Shown here in pieces: positions 49,081 through 62,334 of a DNA stretch of 64,000 nt (its first letter is position 1; every line of letters begins with the position of its first letter). A model generated the notes under the pieces. The model did not search any database, was not told the DNA's origin, and was given only the letters and a program-made list of their open reading frames with translations. The position numbers and the translations under genes are program-made. The DNA comes from Jaapia argillacea MUCL 33604 (Eukaryota > Basidiomycota > Agaricomycetes > Jaapiales > Jaapiaceae): contig KL197791.1 of the NCBI GenBank assembly GCA_000697665.1, forward strand, positions 1-64,000. Reading direction: 5' to 3'.

Positions 49081-52000
49081 CACATAAAATGTCAGAATCC
49101 GATCGTATGAAGAAGTCCGGAATCGAGAACATCATGGTTCGAGTCTACTACTCCACAAGAACGAAACCGCCCACAACCCCAACTTAACACATCTTTCTCT
49201 GGGCCCGGCCCTCTTGTCCTGGTCAATCCCCTCTACTCAATCTCCTCCTACCTCACCATCCCCAAGGTCGACGCCATCGGACCTCCTACATACCCAACCC
49301 ACCTCTCCACTATCGACTCGGGTTCGCCGAACCTGACAATAAACAATCCTCCTGCGTATAGGCTCGCATCATCAGCATTTCCCCACCACCACCAATCCTC
49401 TCTGCTTCTTCCTGCATCGACTGCTCTTCTGGATCTGCGAAACGAAATTGAGCGATGGAGTATTCGAAAAGACGAACGATAAGGATTCACCACCCGAACC
49501 AATAGGCCGGAATGTAAGTCGGCGAGCTTCATCTTGTCTCGTAACAGCCCGATAAAGCGAATTAATCTGTTTAGCTCGCAGACCCATTATGCCTTTGTTC
49601 TCTGATGGTATTGGGACTGGCACATCCTTCGGCCAGTTCACAAACTTATACCCGCGTTCCTTCACAAGCTCTGGGAGAGTTGACCATGGTACACCGCGAC
49701 CAGGAGGGTTGGCTCTGATTTCCTCTGAAAGGAGCACGAGGTTAATGAACGAAGACAAGGAGAAGCAAAGGGGTGAACCCAGTTTCTTCCTTAAATATAG
49801 TTTGATAGCGTTGACCTTTTTAGCCTTCGTCTTTTCACCCGTCCTAGGAGACGGAGTAGCGGCAACACCATTCATGGTGAGCATCATGTTCCCTTGGGAA
49901 ATTTCGGCCACAGGCACATCACGTTGAACGGCATGATTGTTTCTGGCGGGCGGAGGATCTTCATTCATGGGTTCGGAGCTGAATCCAGCAGGAACAATCT
50001 CTGACCTTCATGTGAAAGTAAATTTGGTTCGGCCTCAAGGAATGGATGGCAAGAAGCGAGACACTCACAGCCTCACATCGCCGAAGGTCAGGCGATCAAC
50101 AGTGGGTAACGAAATAAGTAAATCCTTTGAGCTTGCGACATTGATCTAAATGCCGACAGAATGAGGGCAATGTCGATAGAGGAGTGGGGATAAGCACACC
50201 ATTTCTCGTACCATCTCATCCAGCAGAGCTTGACAGTCAGTAGAAGATAACCTGGGATCCCTAAGTAGGGCAGAAATTGTCCCAATAGCATTGACTGATT
50301 CAGGCCCCATCGGGATGCTGGAGACAGGAAGCTGAGCAGTTGCAGAGGTCCCTTCGCCTGTAAGGCCAAGATCTAGCGAGGCGGTGAATATTGGGCCTTC
50401 GTAAAGAGCCATGAGGTGATCGTGGTCTTCCTGCTCGCTGAATCGGAGCGGTGGTATCGGTAGTATGGATTCAGCTTCATCTGCAACAATGATGGAGGCC
50501 CGCGGTGTGCCATTCTCTCTACCTCGTAAGAGTGTGGACTGATATATGACGGAGTCAGCCCATTCCAGCAAGGACAACCCCCCGAACAAAGGGTCGTGCC
50601 CGATTCCTGTTGCATGGATGGTGGGGGTGAAGATGGAGTGACTATGAATGACTGCAGCAGGTGGATCTGCGGCTATGTATTGCGGGGAGGGTGGGATATT
50701 GCTGGCTTGTGGATTGGATTTGGGAGAGGATCCTCGGGAGCTGGTAGGCATAGCGCGGCACTTCATACATTCCGACTCCGGCCAACGGGCAAACCCCTCG
50801 GGAAATTCGGGCACCTCTGATTTTTTTAGTAAAACCATGACAGAAACATATAAGTCGAGAAGTGGCGTGTCATGGTCCGTACAACAGGTATGTCCAGACT
50901 CCTCCATCTGTCGGTAAAAGGATGTTATGGCTGAAGTGTCCTCGGTCGCTGGCAGGCTGGGGAAATAGTCGAGAATCTTTGAGATCTGACGAAACCAGGA
51001 CCACCTATCACCGACAGCATCACATGCAATCCAAACAACTGCGCCCAGAAGTGTACGAGAGTTGGTGGATGCGGAGGAGGTGGAGGTGAATATGCAGTGT
51101 CTGATTGATTCTCGAATACTTCTCGGAGAGAACCTAATCGCCGTTCTCCATCCAGATGGATACGAGTTGATCCATGGAAGATAGCGAGGATCCGGAGATT
51201 CTACCTTGAGATGCTTCCTCAAGTGCGCATTGCACGAGTCCCATGTCTCGACAGTAAAGATCTCCGCTAGGCGCCGAAAACTATGTTGAATGTCCTCATC
51301 GAAGTCAAGGTTGGCTACCAGTGCACCATAAAGTACGTCAGGGTGCGCAAAGCCTTGATAATCAACAGGCATGTTGTCAGGTGTGACGGCCTCCTGGTGC
51401 TTGAAATCATCTGGAAAGTTGAAGAATGGTGATGGAGGCTGGTCTCTGGGTGGGAATCGATATGAGACAATATGGGCGCCCAATAGATCGAATAGCACTC
51501 ACCGGGCAGGGCAGTCTGTGGGGTCCAGGCAAACCACTCCAACTTCACTTTTCTTGGATAGCAAGGTGATAACATCGCACCAACTCGGGAGGTATTGCTT
51601 AACGTCGCGGTGGCAGGTATGCCCCGTCAAGTCCATCTGTTTACAGAATTTATCGAAGGTCTCGTGTGGTGCGTCGGATCTGAACCACGACCAGCAAAAA
51701 ATGTGGTTGGTCAACCGGAAAGTTCTTGTTGGTTGGAGGCCACATTCAACTTCACGACTTGCCGCGGTATCCGACGTAGACAGCATCCACCCTATGACGG
51801 CGAGTCTTAGTCCACGATCTGGCACTTCTTGAACCAGACGTTGTCTCGCCGAAAGCTCCCCACTGGCATGACGATCAGGGGGCGGAGATGAAGAAGTGGA
51901 TTGCAAACGTCGGCGCAGTGCGTGAGCGGCATCACGTCGGAACTGGTCTGTCATCCAGCCGTGAAACAACCGCCATGGAGGGAAGAGGGATGATTCCCGC

Positions 52001-53570
52001 TGGGTCGCAAATTCCTCCGCCCATTTCTCATCTCCATCCACCCACAGCCAAACATCCAGGTCGTTATCGTTGCCTTCGAGAATGCGTACGAGAATCCTGG
52101 GAGCCCAATCTTGATCCTTCGATTGGCCGATATCCGTTAGAATATCCCACATGAGAAACAAACGGTTCGATCGGACGGGCCCGTCGCTCTCGAGCTCTTC
52201 CAACAGTTTTTGATCATCGTTCGAAACGGATGCGGGAATGGGGGTGTATGACAGGTTGGTGAGATCGCTAAACGGTGGTAGGGAGTATTGATTTGTGAGC
52301 GCATCGTCAAGCGAAGATGATCTGTAGTAGCCGTCCATCGGAGGCGAGAGTGATGCACCCTAGGATTTCAGCGGCGACGAATGGGCCGAGGTGAGCGGGT
52401 AGTGAGATTATCGGTGGTGCTGCGCACTCGAAGGAGGGAGTGAAGGTGTCGGATTGAGCAATGGTGAGATTCAGTTCATTATGTGATTGCGGTTGACGAT
52501 ACAGTCGATGTGCGAGTCTTGTCGGAAGGATGAGAGGTGAGTGGTTGCTGCATAGTGTTATCTGTACCGAGCACAACACTATGGTGTCATTTTGGTGCGA
52601 TAAGTACATGCCAGGGCCCAGCAATGTGGTAGCCGGAAGTATTCACGATAAGCCCCCAACCCATGTGTCTCCCAGCGTCTATTTGACCCTCCGATTAGGC
52701 AACCTTCAGCGTCAATACTGTGGTGACGGTAGAACGAGTTTGTATGTAGCGAATGAGCAAGCAGCATGTGGTCAGATTATACCACACAGGAGGGAACAAC
52801 GGACGGTGATAAGTATTCACAGCATGGCGAAAACAAGATGTTCATATCACCGCCAGTGTCGCCATCCCTCGATACATAGCTTGACACCCCAACGTGCAAA
52901 ATCGAGACTGAGATTGCGCCCAATGCAAAAGTAACATGTTCAGATGATTTGCGTTTCCACTACTTATTGAAATCATTACTTACTGGTCAAGTTTTCGTCT
53001 CCCCAGAAATCCCCACCATTCGACCCTCCCTGTGGATCTCATCCTTCGCGTAGATCCTATCGTGCTGATACGCGCAGGTAAGATTTGAGAACAACATTGT
53101 ATCTTGGCTGCATTTTTCAATAATTTTGCTCAGTGACTGTATGCATATAACTGGGGGGTGGTCAACTTACCGCCGTCTATAATTTCTATGAGGGTCAATC
53201 TCGTTGGAATTTCAACTCGAAAGTGTGAACGCAGGCTCGCCTATATGATATACTCCAGCGCCGGTCGTGTGGGTTAAGTCATCATCGCGAGAGGCCCTCC
53301 CAACGACCTGTAAATGCTCGGAATTGGACTAGATCCCAAAATGAGATCCTGGTGGCGCTAAAATATGGAAATGGTAAAAAGGCCGCGGATTACATTACAT
53401 CATTCCTCTCACCGTTGAACAACACTCTCAGGGTAGGTGTCTTCGGGTCCCAGGGATCCTTCCTCAAGAACTTGATAGCATATAGAATCCAACAAACGAT
53501 TGCGCAGGGTCTCCGTGGTGGGAAGAAGGGCTATCGCGCGAGATCCTTCAGGAATAGAGGCGGCGGTTGG
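49080..53570 (-). repeat. B block copy 3
   Basis: The 3' flank at 49090-49200 matches 6180-6290 and 22710-22850. The gene follows, then the upstream region with CATGTG at 52662, and a distal segment near 53100-53380 equivalent to 10540-10790. The distal part is more diverged than between copies 1 and 2. Confidence 0.65.
49310..52338 (-). CDS. B gene copy 3: duplicated N-module + WPKDVPVP-domain protein, intact (932 aa)
   Basis: Exons 51503-52338, 50200-51445, 50069-50145, 49491-50005 and 49310-49434 join in phase to 933 codons. Residues 1-690 form the module shared by all B genes, with two similar halves: each has an aromatic/Asp-rich segment (LDVWLWVDGDEKW; PWINSYPSGW), then QMD/QME..GHTC, a WCDVI.LLS or VMVLLKKSEV segment, and a closing C..C pair. 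A low-complexity Ser/Pro linker follows. Residues about 780-890 form a compact domain (KAKKVNAIKLYL, GVPWSTLPELV, WPKDVPVP at 844-851, INSLYRAVT) that I have seen as an uncharacterised basidiomycete domain. The last exon is acidic (EEQSMQEEAERIG). No signal peptide or membrane helix is evident. Function is unknown. This is the reference copy for the others. Confidence 0.75.
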
Positions 53571-54740
53571 TAACAAGAGAACCGAGACCAACGTATTGGT
53601 TTGCAGGAAAGGGAGACGAAGAGCCGGGGATGAGTTTTGACGTACACACGTCGCTGGAATTCAGCAGATTGAGCGCTGAGGATGATACCTACTTGCTTGA
53701 TGTGACGACAAGACAGCGGTATCTTCCTGGTGGGTTTCGAATTCTATACTCGCAATTGCTCGAGCAAAGGCCAGACAACCACGCAGTGAAGGCTAAGAAC
53801 GCCGAGCCAGGGCAACGTCACTACTCCTGGTTCAAACCAGTTCGAGGAGCTCTACTTGCGACCCAGAAAATCCGACAGCGCTGTCGCTGTCGAAGACCCA
53901 GTGACGAATCGCACGAAAGTGCGCTGAGATTCATAGATGAGTATGGACGCAAACGAGAGAGGTGTCACAAGCAACATGTTCGGACTGGGCAACGATGAAG
54001 CGGAACGGGATATTCGGAACGACCACGTGGGTGGAAGTTGCATCCAGCCTCATCATCTCCATCGCGCTCAAGATGACTCTTTGGCGTCGATTGGACATCT
54101 TTCCACTTGCTTTCCATCTCTGCATCTGCCTGTCTGGCGTCCGGTGTATACCCCTGCACATCTCTCCACCGTCCGAGCTAGTCTTGTCATCTATCATTAT
54201 CATCGCAGATGTCGAACGTTTGAGCTCCTCTTCGTCGTCGCTCCTTCCTCCAAGCTCACACATTACCCCCCTGTATCCCTCTGCTCGATATCGAAAGCTA
54301 TCAATGGCACCATAATCACGACTTCTCCTCCGGTTTCTAAAGCTTATGTCGACGGTACGACTCGACGGGCTTAGCTATCGCACCCTTCACTACCGTCTCT
54401 GTTGAAGCTGAGCATGGAGAACCACGATTAGCGTTTGCGCCCAGCGTGCCGCCTTTCATTCTCTATACTACGATTACGGGCCCTTCGACCTTATTGGGGT
54501 TGTTGCTACTGGCGGCACGGGAGCTGGAGATGAGAAGTGGAGCGGGGGAACTGTCGACTTGGCGGTGCGGTATGGGCGGTACAAGGGCGTGGAGCTTCAT
54601 ACGGTGTCAAGAAAGCTGGTTCTAGCATGGCTTCGAGTACTGGTCCGGAGTACCCATCTGCGCTGTCTCAATTCAGAGTACATGGGACGGAGGTGTACAC
54701 GAAGGTCGTGGTACTGAGGAAGGACTCTGGATGTACGTTC
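53570..54740 (+). other. Unique segment with coding-like fragments, unassigned
   Basis: This stretch does not match the A, B or XY blocks. A plus-strand frame at 53567-53998 (143 codons) and, after a possible GTACGA donor near 54355, a fragment reading LAIAPFTTVSVEAEHGEPRL then LLGLLLLAARELEMRSG (about 54370-54540) look protein-like, but no complete gene could be built. It may be the remains of a host gene. A run resembling the Y boundary begins near 54680. Confidence 0.25.
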
Positions 54741-57240
54741 CGATATCAAAAGTCAACCTGCTTGGTCGGAAACATCGAAGATCTCGCTCCCTTCTCCGTT
54801 TTCAAGCCCTCACTCGCTCCTTCTCATCAAAATTTCCCATCCCTCCATTACTGCACCAAAATCAAAGCTTCCCCGACCCATCACTCTCCCCAGACCGACC
54901 ATTGTCGCCGCCAATTGCAACCGCCCTCCTATCACTCATCCCACGTGACCGAGCCCTCGCTACGCTCGTTTCAGCGATCAGAATCCTCCTCTGCTCCATC
55001 AAAACCTCCCTCATCAGGCTCCCTTACTCTGCAGCCGACATCCTCCCCCACGCTTCCAGTCAAGATTCCCACCGCCATCTGACTCGTCTACCTCCTATCA
55101 CCACAAAATCCGCTCCCGATCGGGTCGTGGTTCCGGCTCATGGGTTAAGTTTTCTCGAATACCATGAGTCTTGGATAGGTTGGGAATTTTAGGAGGAGAC
55201 GAGCGTGTAAGGGATGTGGGATTTGAGATGAGGGAGAAAAGGCTGTGGGGTTGAGAGGAATTGTGAGAGGCGAGAGGAAGGAATTGTCGGTGAACAGGAA
55301 AGGATGTTTGTGAATGGGACTTGAGATGAATTTACGGACGGGCAGAGATTTCAAAGCCTATTCGCCTGTATCACGATCCAATCTTGATCCTCGGTCGCTC
55401 CTCCCTTCTCAGTCTTCAAGCCTTAACCCTCCCTTCTCCGCTGTCAAAACCTCTCTTCCCACCCTCATCAACCCCATCGAAATCAAAGTTCTACCCAGTC
55501 GCTCTCCCATCCTCCTTCGTACCTAGCGTTCCAAGCCCTTTCTCGATCCCTCGAAATCGTCGCCTTGCCCCTATCTCCTCTACCTCAGTCTTCGTCCTCT
55601 CACTTCTCCAACAGCCCTCCTCCTCCCTCAACCATCAAACAATCCTCACCTCAGCCTAGTGCGAGTTCTCAAGACGCATCGTTCCACGAGACTACGAGGT
55701 GGACGCTTGGCAACGATACAGGCTTTGAGTGTCCGAATAAGGAAGCGAGTCGCAGGCTTTGATGCGGGGGAAATTTGATGGCTTCGAGATGGCTTCGAGA
55801 AGGGACACTGGGTTGCAGATGACCATTGGGTTTGAGCTCTATGTGACCAGGGAAGTATGTTTGTGGACGGAGGGCAATGTGGAAGTCTTCACACGGACGG
55901 GAATATAGATCGGGCGTTTAGATGAGTCCGGAATGGTGGGGTTTCGAAGGCCTGGGAGTTATGCAATGTTATGAGGGTGGTGGCGATGGGTGATACGAGA
56001 TATACGCACCGATACCCTTCTACAACCTCCTTCATCATCATCGAACACGTGCTTCTCCGTCTTCAAGCCCTCACCCCTCTCCGAGATACTACCTCCCTTC
56101 GTGCCACCATCTACTCTCAGCCACCTCTATAATCCCACCACATTCAAAACCTTGCCTCTCCTCTCAGGTGCTCTGAGTCACCATCCTTCGTCAAGATCAA
56201 TATTCGTCATCCAGAGCTTTCCCTTCCCTCATCGAACCTCCCATCGACCTCCATCCCTCCATCACCACACACTCTCAGACCCTTTTCGTTCCCAAGAGAC
56301 TCCAAAATGCACCAAGCTCCGCAGTAATCTCTAAGGAGCTATATCGTACTGTTTCTGGGGAGGATGATGACTGGGTGGAAGTTGCCGGCGAAGCTGAAGG
56401 TCGGAGGGAGGGGGAGCTGATACACCTTAAGAGGATATCCGTTTTGAGAGATATCTGATAAGGCATGTGTTTGCGAGGAGAACGTAGGCTGATGGCCGAA
56501 AAGGATGGGACCGAGAAGATTGAGACGAGTTTGAGGTTGTATGCTGTGAATGAGCAGGTCGTTCGATGGAGTAAAGTGGCCATGGCGGCGGCGAGAGATA
56601 CCGATCCCATGCTCCAACCTTCTTCCCAACCCTGTCTCGACCTCTCATCAAAGCTTCCAGGCTCTTCCTTCTCGGACAAATCATCCTCCTCTACTTCAAC
56701 CCCCTTCCTCTCGCTTCTTCGCTAACTCTCCTCTTCTCACTCATCAAAGCCTCCCCACCTGTTCTCCATCACGGGTCTCCCCCTGCGTATTCTCTCCCTT
56801 TACGGCCACGTGTCCTCTTCCCACTCGTCAGCGTCCGCTCGCACTTTAAAGCCCCTCACGGCTCCACCAAAGTTTCCCTCACGTCTCCCTCAACCGTCCT
56901 CTCACTCATTAAGTTCCATGCTTGCTTTCACCACCAGACTCTCGCCTAGCGCAATCGCCCATAACACATGATGCAGGGAGGGTGCGAGATGGGATTTGGT
57001 GATTTTGAGTGTTCGATGAATGAGGCGAGTGTAGATGATTGCCGAAAGGGATACGGGACCTGGACGAGGGTGAAACGCAATGTGGGGTCTGACTTGGTCG
57101 CGACCAGGGCAAAACGGTTGTGGACGAAGAGGGATGGCTGTTCTGACATGTATGAGGAAAATGTATCAAATATACGTTGGAAAGGGGAGGACGGAGTTGG
57201 AAGTACGACTCACGCGAAGGCATACGACCTGTAGTCAATA
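54740..57240. repeat. XY repeat region 5
   Basis: Y boundaries lie near 55970 and 56570 (and a degraded one near 54730), and X boundaries near 55660 and 56943 (CTAGCGCAATCGCCCATAAC). Purine and pyrimidine stretches alternate as in the other regions. The part 55660-56480 resembles 46300-47060. No gene is supported. Confidence 0.55.
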
Positions 57241-57700
57241 AATCAATATCTCCATCGAAAATGCTCTGAATCCAAATACCAACCCAGCTGCTTGCCCGGC
57301 ACCTCAAATCACACCTCGTTCCAACATCATCCTAACTGACGAACTGGAGCCTAAGGAAAGATGATAATGTGATTGACCTCACACTACCCTAATATCCCTC
57401 GCATGGTCGCGCAGTAGAGGCTGACAGCGATCGGTGGAGGTCGGTGGAAGAATGCAGGCAAGTCATGGTCGTCAAAGTGTTGGTTTGAGGATTGCAACGA
57501 ACTTGGTTCGGACCAAGCCCTTCTCCATGCCCAAATGCCCTCCCATGAGAGTTGTTTCAGGTTTCGTCTTTTGTTCGCCTCCAAGATACAACTATCGACT
57601 TCGGCAACCTTGACAATCTCGAAGGCTAATCTCTTAGGTGTCTTCGCATCCCCCATATGGCCTCTTCCTCGAATCTTCCGCAATCAACTTATCGGACTTC
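57240..57700. other. Spacer without gene
   Basis: Mixed-composition sequence with no conserved block landmarks and no convincing open frame. Confidence 0.4.
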
Positions 57701-58740
57701 GCGGGATGAGACAAGGAGTTTGGGGAAGGATGGTTCATAGTAGATCAACAAGGTGGGTCGTGAGCTCTGATCAATTCATCCACGTCGTCGTGAATCTCAT
57801 GACGCCCCCTTCCACCCAACTTCCATCTTAGCTTGGCCCTTGACCCTCGAGTCCACCACATTACTCATTACTCCCATCCCTCACCTCCAGATGGTCAATC
57901 GAGGCGTCTCCATTCGAACACACCACGCCAAACTCTGCTTCCCAATCCCGATAAACAACTTCAATCCTACTAGTAGCGTTCCTTAGGGTGAATCTCCGAT
58001 GCGTCTTCGCCTCTCAAGGTGAGTAGTCACGGATGTGTCCCCGTCCTCACTTATCGACTACTGCTCCCTATTCTCACACTACTCTCTCCAAATCCCCATC
58101 CCCGTGGTCACTCCATATCTTCGTTCTAATCGCCTCTCCATATCGTTCCCAGCATCACTCAGCCACGGTTCTTTTACCTCTCTCCTTCGTCACTTTGGTC
58201 GTCGCTCCTCTTGTCGCCCCACTTGGATTTCCTTGGATCCTCCAAACTAACATCCCCAATTCCTATGAGAGAAAAATCCTTCCAGTTTCGAGTCTTGAAA
58301 ACACGCATAGTCAGTTGCCAACCGATCTCGATTCGCGTTCTCTGCGGTACGTTATACCTATCCGGCAGCATGCTTTGCTTATCCACTACGCGCACTATTT
58401 CCAACTCAGTACTGTTGCAGAATCAACAAAATTAGGGTTAGCCGCGATGCAAGATGGCGTCACCCTCCCCAACAATATTAGAAAAAGGAACATGGGATGG
58501 GTCCAGTCGAAGAGTATCAGCTCCCTGTCAACGGGTCACCACTCTGGAAGGTACGGATATCGCTGTTGATATGTTCGTCGTGACGCTACGTTGGAGGAGG
58601 GTCGACGTTCAAAGGTAACGGGAAGTTCGATGGACTTGAGACTTGGTAGCCTGAAGGGCGGAAGGCACCACCCAGTATATCATTTCCGCTAAAATTTCAT
58701 CACCTCCGGTTCGTACCATCCTCATATCACTCTAGCCTAT
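57700..58740 (+). repeat. A block copy 5
   Basis: Matches the part of A block 1 from about 1208 onward: ATTCATCCACGTCGT (57773 and 1257), then CTCAAGGTGAGTAGTCACGGATGTG (58013; compare 1466), and TTGGAGGAGGGTCGACGTTC near 58590. Similarity ends near 58740, where the 3' region of B gene 4 begins. Confidence 0.6.
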
Positions 58741-58981
58741 GAAAATACATGATATTGCCTTCGAGGCTCTTCCCTCTTTTGGGTATCCCCAGATTTAGTG
58801 GCGGTGTTCCCTCTGGGTTTTTTACCATTGTTTGGGGGATCAAGAAGATTAGTCGATCGCTGTCCAAAACTCGATATTATGTTGCGTGGGCAAATGACTG
58901 CGATTGTTCGATTAGATCTGTCGCACTGCCAATGGACACTGAGCGATTTCTGACGACCGTAGAAGGACTGAACAACATACC
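58740..58981. other. 3' flank of B gene 4
   Basis: Unique sequence between the A block and the stop codon of the kinase gene, probably its 3' untranslated region and terminator. It has no similarity by eye to the 3' flanks of B genes 1-3, in keeping with the different C-terminus. Confidence 0.4.
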
Positions 58982-61900
58982 TCAACTATTGGGATGCAGT
59001 TGATGCCTCTTCAACCTCTGCGCCACTTCGGCCATACCGGGTCTCATCGTAGCTTGATGGTCAAGACATTGATTGACCACCTCCCAGACATTGTCATCCA
59101 ACCCGGCTGCCACCACACTTGGTTCCGTTGGCCTCCCGGGTTTTACCCCCGCGATGATCGCTCCCATGACCTGCATGTTCATTGGCAAGTCGTGATACGG
59201 TTGATGACCCGTGAATATCTACCGTCAAACGTCAAACGATCAATTTTCCAGAAAATATTCCGTATACGATGCAAGACAAGGAACCGCACCTGAATAACCA
59301 AGCACCCGAAGGCGAAAACGTCACTTTGCAAGGTCGGGCGATCGGCAAAAAGGAGCTCAGGAGCAGCAAAGCGGAGAAGACCGAAGGCATTGGTGTCAGA
59401 TGGTGTCCGTGTCATTGACGCAATCTCCTGTACACACCGAGCGAGGCCAAAGTCACATAGAAGAGCATCGCCGCCCTCGGAGATTAGAACATTGTCCTGT
59501 GATATGATAGTGAGAAATACCACCGACATCGAGAGAGATAATGAGTCACTTACCCCTTTCAGATCACCATGAATATACCCTGCGGGATCTTGCCCGCCGT
59601 GCAGATACTCTAGGGCATCGGCGACCTGAGAAACCTAATTGAGAGTTCAGCTTTCGAGTATGGAGAAAGTGATCGAGGCTTACAATATCGGGACGACTGG
59701 CAGACGGGTTTGCACCCAAATACTGAAGACAGTTACCCTTTGCTGCCCACGGTGAAATCAAGAACAGCCGAAACTCTCCAAACCGTGCAAAGCCAAAAAA
59801 CGGTAAGATGAACGGATGTTTCAGCTTGGACCAAATCTTGGCTTCTCGGCGAAACCGCTAAACAAACGGTGTCACAAGTAAGTGCAAGTTTAGCAGACAG
59901 AATATGAGAGCCCTAGTTTCTCACCTTCCAACTCTTAGCCCGTTCGGAGTCGGTGCAATCACGAAATACGCGAATTTGCTTCATTGCTACCTTTGTTTGG
60001 GCCCCACTGGCATCCCATTTCAACTCTCCGACGTAGACATCACATGAGCCACCACCACAAAGAGGTTCATCGCCGACAATTGTGACCGAATTGGTGAGAT
60101 CCATGAAACCTGAAAACTGGAGGACATCCCCGCTTGGACAACCGTTATTGCGAGTTCGGCCTATCGCTCCAGAAGAGATGTGAGCAGAAGGGTCCGCTCT
60201 GTTGATATCTGCAGACCCTGGCGCACAAGGGGGGCTTGTGGAAGACGCTGTGGTATTTGTAAGGAATGCTGAAATATTCCTAACGCCATCAGCCGATCCA
60301 ACTTGGATTGGGACATTTGCGATGGGAGGCTGAGTGGCTGCGGAGGTCCCACCGATGGCAAGGCCAAGATCTGGTGAGCCAGTGAATGTTGGGTCTTCAT
60401 AGAGATCCATGAGGTGATCGTGGGCCTCCTGCTTGCTGGATCGGAGCAGCGGTATGGATAGTATTAAATCAACTTCATCGGCAGCAACAGTAGAGGCCAG
60501 TGGTGTGACTGGGTCGACCAGTTCCATCAGGGTCAACCCTCTTGGCAGAGACTCGTCCCTGATTTCCGGGGTGTGGAAGGTGGAGTCAATGGTGGCTTGA
60601 CTGGGAATGTCGATTGAAGGTGGATTAGTGGTTACAGGTCCCTGGGAGTGTGGGACATCACTGGCTTGTTGATTGGATTTGGGAGAGGATCTTCGGGAGC
60701 TGGTAGGAGGGGTATTCCCAGAGGATGAAGCAAGCACAACACGGCACTCCATACATTCCGACTTCGACCAAGGGGCGAACCCCTCGGGAAATTCGGGCAC
60801 CTCCGATTTTTTAAGTACAACCATGACGGAAAAATACAAGTCGAGAATCGGCCTGTCATGGTCTGTACAATAGGTATTTCCAGACTCCTCGATCTGTCGG
60901 TAAAAGGATGCCATGGCCGAAGTCTTCTCGGTAGCTGGAAGGCTGGGGAAGTGGTCGACAACCTCCGAGATCTGAAGAAACCAGGACCAGATATCACTGT
61001 CAGCATAACATGCAATCCACACAACTGCACCCAGAAGCACACGAGGGTTGGTGGATGTGGAGGAGGTGGAGGTCAATAGGCAGTGTCTGATTGATTTCCG
61101 AAGGCTCCTACAGTGCTTCGTCAACCAATACATAGCCCATCTCCATGCATCTGGATATGAGTTAATCCATGGAAGATAGCGAGGATTAGGAGTTTCAACA
61201 GTGAGATGCTTTCTCAAGCCTTTATTGCATGAGACCCATGTCTCAATGGTGAAGATCTCTGCTAGGCACTGAGAAATATGCTGAATCTGATGGTCATCAG
61301 GAATGCCAACAAATTTGGCCACCAGTGCACCAAAAAGTATGTCAGGATGTGAGAAGCCTTGATGATCAACAGGCATCTTGCCAGGAGAGACAGCCTCCTG
61401 GTGCTTAAAATCATCTGGAAAGTTGAAGAATGGTGATGGAGGTTGGTCTCTGGGTGGGAATCAATATGAGACACTATGAGTACCCAATAGTAAGGAGGAC
61501 TTACCTGACGGGGCAGTCTGTGCGGCTCAGGCAAACCACTCCCACTTCACTTTCCAGGGATAGCAAGGTGATAACATCACACCACCTCGGCAGGCATTGC
61601 TTGATTTTACGGTGGCAGGTGTGCCCCATCAGGTCCATCTGTTTACAGAATGTATAGAAGGTCTCGTGTGGTGGGTCGCATCTGAACCATTCCCATTGAA
61701 TGCGGTTGGTCAACTGGAAGGTTCTCGTTGGTTGGAGTCCACATTCAACTTCACGACTTGCCACGGTATTGGAGGTCGAGAGTATCCAATATATGGCGGC
61801 GAGTCGTATTCCACGATCTGGCACACTTTGAACCCGATGTTGTCTCGCCAAAAGCTCCATATTGGCAGTGCGATCCAGGGGTGGAGATGAAGAAGTGAAT

Positions 61901-62334
61901 TGCAAACGTCGGCCCAGCGCAACAGCGGCATCACGTCGGAACCGGCGCGTCATCCAACTATGAAACAACTGCCAAGGGACGACGATTCGCTGCCGATATG
62001 CGAATTCCTCCACCCATTTCTCATCTCCATCCACCCACAACCAAACATCCAGGTCGTTATCGTTGCCTTCGAGAATGCGTAGGAGAATCCTCGGAGCCCA
62101 CTTGCGATCCTTGGAATGGCTGATATACGTTAGAATATCCCACAAGAGATACAATCGGTACGATCGAATGGGCCTATCACTCTCGAGCTCTTCCAGCAGT
62201 TTTCGATCATCGTTCAAAAGGGATGCGGGAATGGGGGCATATGAGTGGTTGTTGACATCACTAGATGGTGGTGGGGGGTGTTGTTTTGTGAGTGTATCGT
62301 CGAGTGAAGATGATCCGTGGAAGTAGCCGTCCAT
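58982..62334 (-). CDS. B gene copy 4: duplicated N-module fused to a protein kinase, intact (1017 aa)
   Basis: Exons 61505-62334, 59925-61449, 59684-59857, 59554-59634, 59290-59496 and 58982-59218 join in phase to 1018 codons. Residues 1 to about 690 are the module shared with B genes 1-3. Similarity stops just after GVRNISAFL. A Ser/Pro-rich bridge then leads to a full kinase domain: Gly loop CGGGSCDVYVG (741-751), Lys767 in VAMKQI, Glu790 in RFRREAKIW, catalytic HGDLKGDN (Asp867, Asn872), DFG at 885-887 and APE at 915-917. HGD in place of HRD and the overall pattern fit the expanded tyrosine-kinase-like families of basidiomycetes; Ser/Thr specificity is more likely than Tyr. All catalytic residues are present, so it is predicted active. 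Substrate and trigger are unknown. Confidence 0.85.
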
